In this document: positions 61,775-64,000 of the stretch, piece by piece
Position numbering within the stretch: position 1 is the stretch's first letter
Layout of the letters: every line of letters starts with the position of its first letter
From: Roseburia sp. AF12-17LB
GTDB taxonomy: Bacteria; Bacillota; Clostridia; Lachnospirales; Lachnospiraceae
Length of the DNA stretch: 64,000 bases
Direction of reading: 5' to 3'
Assembly (NCBI RefSeq): GCF_003479605.1
Contig: NZ_QUHR01000001.1
Span: forward strand, 496,001 to 560,000
Notes under the pieces: model-generated
Database searches by the model: none
What the model was told of the DNA's origin: nothing
Seen by the model: the letters and a program-made list of their open reading frames with translations, nothing else
Position numbers and translations under genes: made by a program

Positions 61775-63526
61775 ATGAAAAAGAAATCAAGACAGAAGGA
61801 AACCCTTGGAAGAATCCTTAAGTATATGAAAAAGTACTGGTTATTCTTAGGTTTGTCCATTGCATTAGCGGTGATCAGTGTAGTTTTAACCTTATACATT
61901 CCGATTCTTACCGGAGATGCCATTGATTATATCGTAGACAAAGGAAAAGTAGATTTTACTTATATTACACCAATCCTTAAGAAAATGGTGGTAGTCATTC
62001 TGATTACGGCAGCTGCCCAGTGGATTATGAATGTCTGCAACAATAAGATGACTTATAATATTGTCCGGGATATCCGTAAGGATGCTATCCGCAAAATAGA
62101 GATTCTTCCACTGAAATATTTAGATGCTCATTCCTACGGTGAAATAGTCAGCCGCGTAATTGCAGATGTAGACCAGTTCGCAGATGGACTTCTGATGGGT
62201 TTTACCCAGTTGTTTACCGGTGTGGTAACAATTATCGGAACCTTAGGCTTTATGTTAAGCGTAAATGTAAAAATCACCGCAGTGGTCGTATTTTTAACAC
62301 CGTTGTCTTTTGTGGTAGCAGGATTTATTGCAAAGAAAACATTCTCCATGTTTAAGCTGCAGTCGGAGACAAGAGGAGAACAGACTGCTTTAATCGATGA
62401 AATGATTGGAAACCAGAAAATTGTCCAGGCATTTTCCCATGAAGATGAGGCGTTGGAAAGTTTCGATGAAATTAATGAAAGACTGGAAAAATATTCCCTT
62501 CGTGCCTTATTCTTTTCCAGCATTACCAATCCGAGTACCCGTTTTATCAATGCGTTAGTTTATGCAGGTGTTGGCGTGTTTGGCGCAGTTTCGGCTATCC
62601 ATGGTGGAATCAGTGTTGGGCAGTTATCCTGTTTCTTAAGTTATGCAAATCAGTATACGAAGCCTTTTAATGAGATTTCCGGTGTCGTAACTGAGTTACA
62701 GAATGCACTGGCTTGTGCAGCAAGAGTATTTGAGCTGATTGATGAAGAGGCACAGGTACCGGATGCAGAAGATGCAGTGGTATTAGAGGAAGTAAAGGGA
62801 GATGTGGATTTAGAGCATGTTTACTTCTCTTATGAGCCGGGGCAGAAGCTGATTGAGGATTTTAATCTCCATGTCAATCCGGGTGAGCGTGTGGCAATTG
62901 TCGGACCGACCGGATGCGGTAAGACAACATTGATTAATCTTCTAATGCGGTTCTATGATGTCAACAGCGGAACCATCCGTGTCAGCGGCGTGCCGGTTAA
63001 AGATATGACAAGAAGCAGCCTGCGCAGCAGCTATGGTATGGTATTGCAGGAAACCTGGTTAAAGGAGGGAACCATTCGTGAGAACATCTGTATGGGAAAA
63101 CCGGATGCTACCGATGAAGAAATCATGGAGGCAGCAAAAGCTTCCCATGCCCATAATTTTATCAAACGTCTGCCCAAGGGCTATGATACGGTAATTGCAG
63201 AGGACGGTGGCAATCTTTCCCAGGGACAGAAACAGCTTCTTTGCATTGCCAGAGTTATGCTTTGCCTGCCGCCAATGCTGATTTTGGATGAAGCAACTTC
63301 ATCGATTGACACACGAACTGAGATGAAGATTCAGGAAGCTTTTGGCCGGATGATGAAGGGAAGAACCAGTTTTATCGTTGCCCATCGTCTGTCTACCATT
63401 GAAGAGGCAGACATTATTCTGGTTATGAAAGACGGACATATTATTGAACAGGGCAATCATGAAGAACTGCTTCAGAAGAATGGATTCTATGCAGCCCTTT
63501 ATAACAGCCAGTTCGCACAGTCATAG
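61775..63526 (+). CDS. Heterodimeric ABC exporter subunit with consensus ATPase site
   Basis: 583 residues, same layout as the preceding gene. The ATPase is canonical: Walker A GPTGCGKTT, signature LSQGQKQLLCIARV (S-Q-G-Q rather than S-G-G-Q), Walker B LILDEATSSID with the catalytic Glu, and switch IVAHRLST. With the upstream subunit it makes one consensus and one degenerate site. Members export lipids, peptides or drugs; the substrate is unknown. SD AGGAGG overlaps the end of the first gene. No terminator is visible before the convergent gene 7 nt away. Confidence 0.94.
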   Translation: MKKKSRQKETLGRILKYMKKYWLFLGLSIALAVISVVLTLYIPILTGDAIDYIVDKGKVDFTYITPILKKMVVVILITAAAQWIMNVCNNKMTYNIVRDIRKDAIRKIEILPLKYLDAHSYGEIVSRVIADVDQFADGLLMGFTQLFTGVVTIIGTLGFMLSVNVKITAVVVFLTPLSFVVAGFIAKKTFSMFKLQSETRGEQTALIDEMIGNQKIVQAFSHEDEALESFDEINERLEKYSLRALFFSSITNPSTRFINALVYAGVGVFGAVSAIHGGISVGQLSCFLSYANQYTKPFNEISGVVTELQNALACAARVFELIDEEAQVPDAEDAVVLEEVKGDVDLEHVYFSYEPGQKLIEDFNLHVNPGERVAIVGPTGCGKTTLINLLMRFYDVNSGTIRVSGVPVKDMTRSSLRSSYGMVLQETWLKEGTIRENICMGKPDATDEEIMEAAKASHAHNFIKRLPKGYDTVIAEDGGNLSQGQKQLLCIARVMLCLPPMLILDEATSSIDTRTEMKIQEAFGRMMKGRTSFIVAHRLSTIEEADIILVMKDGHIIEQGNHEELLQKNGFYAALYNSQFAQS

Positions 63527-63533
63527 AATTGAT

Positions 63534-64000
63534 TTATAGTGTTACATGTTGTAACAGCATTTCATACGTTACCCCAAGTTCCGGATTAAAATTCCATGGA
63601 ACGAGAGCTGCCTGGCAGCCGGGGTAACGTTTTTTGATGTCTAAAATGCATTCCATGGCGCCGCTTACGGGAGAATCGTTAAGGGAAGAAGTCCGTTCAT
63701 TTCCAAAGAAAGCGTCTTTCCCGGTAGAAAGTAAAATGGTATCATTAACCCGTTTTACGATTTCATCGGTCTGGAAAGCAATGTATTCCGTTACCCGTTC
63801 ATCCTGCCAGCGAAAGCTTTCTGCAATGGTATCCCAGATCCATGCAGCCATATTATTAAGCTGGCTGTGAAGACCAAAAGCCACAGAATAATCAAAAGCA
63901 TGACTGCCATAGCGTATGACATGCTTTTTGGCTTTCTCATAAGTCTGATGCAGATATGCCAGTGCCGTACTGACCGGAAGCTCCGTATCGATGGAAGCAC
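63534..64000 (-). CDS. Unrecognised protein, C-terminal part (5' end outside window)
   Basis: The frame is open from the window edge to a stop at 63534, giving about 155 residues. An internal GTG at 63884 is not necessarily a start, because the sequence upstream (TELPVSTALAYLHQTYEKAK and HVIRYGSHAFDYS) reads like real protein. Later there are VTEYIAFQTDEIVKRVNDTI, AFFGNERTSSLND and YPGCQAALVPWNFNPELGVT. Composition looks soluble with no membrane helix. I do not recognise a family or catalytic motif. It converges on the ABC exporter with no terminator between. Confidence 0.6.
   Translation of the reverse strand, partial: ASIDTELPVSTALAYLHQTYEKAKKHVIRYGSHAFDYSVAFGLHSQLNNMAAWIWDTIAESFRWQDERVTEYIAFQTDEIVKRVNDTILLSTGKDAFFGNERTSSLNDSPVSGAMECILDIKKRYPGCQAALVPWNFNPELGVTYEMLLQHVTL

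Overview
The window looks like chromosomal DNA from a low-GC, anaerobic Gram-positive of the class Clostridia, most probably a Lachnospiraceae gut commensal. This rests on a SCIFF peptide with its radical-SAM maturase beside a TIGR04086 membrane protein, a CIRCE-controlled clpB, a serine T-box in front of serS, a class I hybrid-cluster protein, a fused SecDF and strong AGGAGG ribosome binding sites. It is mostly core genome. I see no rRNA, tRNA, prophage, CRISPR array or integron.

Layout. 1-2.9 kb: the end of mtnA, an Mrp/NBP35 ATPase and a uracil permease. 3-8.4 kb: a PAP2 phosphatase, then a MoxR / DUF58 / transglutaminase operon. 8.4-14.4 kb: a cyclophilin, a GNAT protein, and the TIGR04086 / SCIFF / SCIFF-maturase / SecDF block. 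14.4-17 kb: a 518-bp palindromic element, a DUF1294 protein and a c-di-GMP pair (PilZ, HD-GYP). 17-27.6 kb: hcp (reverse strand), MarR plus MATE, TetR plus fucO, a decayed Rpn-type nuclease gene, a threonine aldolase, a frameshifted metallophosphoesterase and a membrane-fused spermidine-synthase-like protein. 27.6-36.7 kb: clpB, a polysaccharide deacetylase, rarA, an aspartate aminotransferase, a DMT transporter, a second palindromic element and glyA. 36.8-42 kb: a MacB-type efflux operon with two adaptor proteins. 42-45.4 kb: an XRE regulator divergent from a lipoprotein, a Phd/ParE-type toxin-antitoxin pair, and T-box-serS. 45.5-50.5 kb: a large Fe-S/FAD oxidoreductase, hypA, a DUF5692 membrane protein and hypB. 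50.5-55.7 kb: amt, a PII protein, cstA and lysC. 55.9-64 kb: a sugar-sensor/GGDEF protein, a CotF-like protein, an AGCS symporter, a heterodimeric ABC exporter and one unrecognised partial gene.

How the genes work together. Nitrogen and one-carbon metabolism is well represented: amt and PII, lysC, aspartate aminotransferase, threonine aldolase, glyA, serS and the AGCS symporter. Cyclic di-GMP signalling has a maker (GGDEF), a degrader (HD-GYP) and a receptor (PilZ). The HypA/HypB nickel chaperones sit with an Fe-S flavoprotein and a DUF5692 membrane protein, but no hydrogenase is in the window.

The most interesting non-coding signals are two repeat families. The first has three palindromic elements (about 518, 412 and 136 bp) sharing GGCGATTGCGAAA-like ends. 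One is flanked by an exact 12-bp direct repeat. Each ends 30-32 nt before a start codon, just ahead of an AAGGAG site. The cores of the two large copies form a branched structure with compensatory base changes. The second is a 107-bp repeat present twice, each copy beginning one nucleotide after the T-tract of an intrinsic terminator. Both are reported as candidates for undescribed or poorly described systems.
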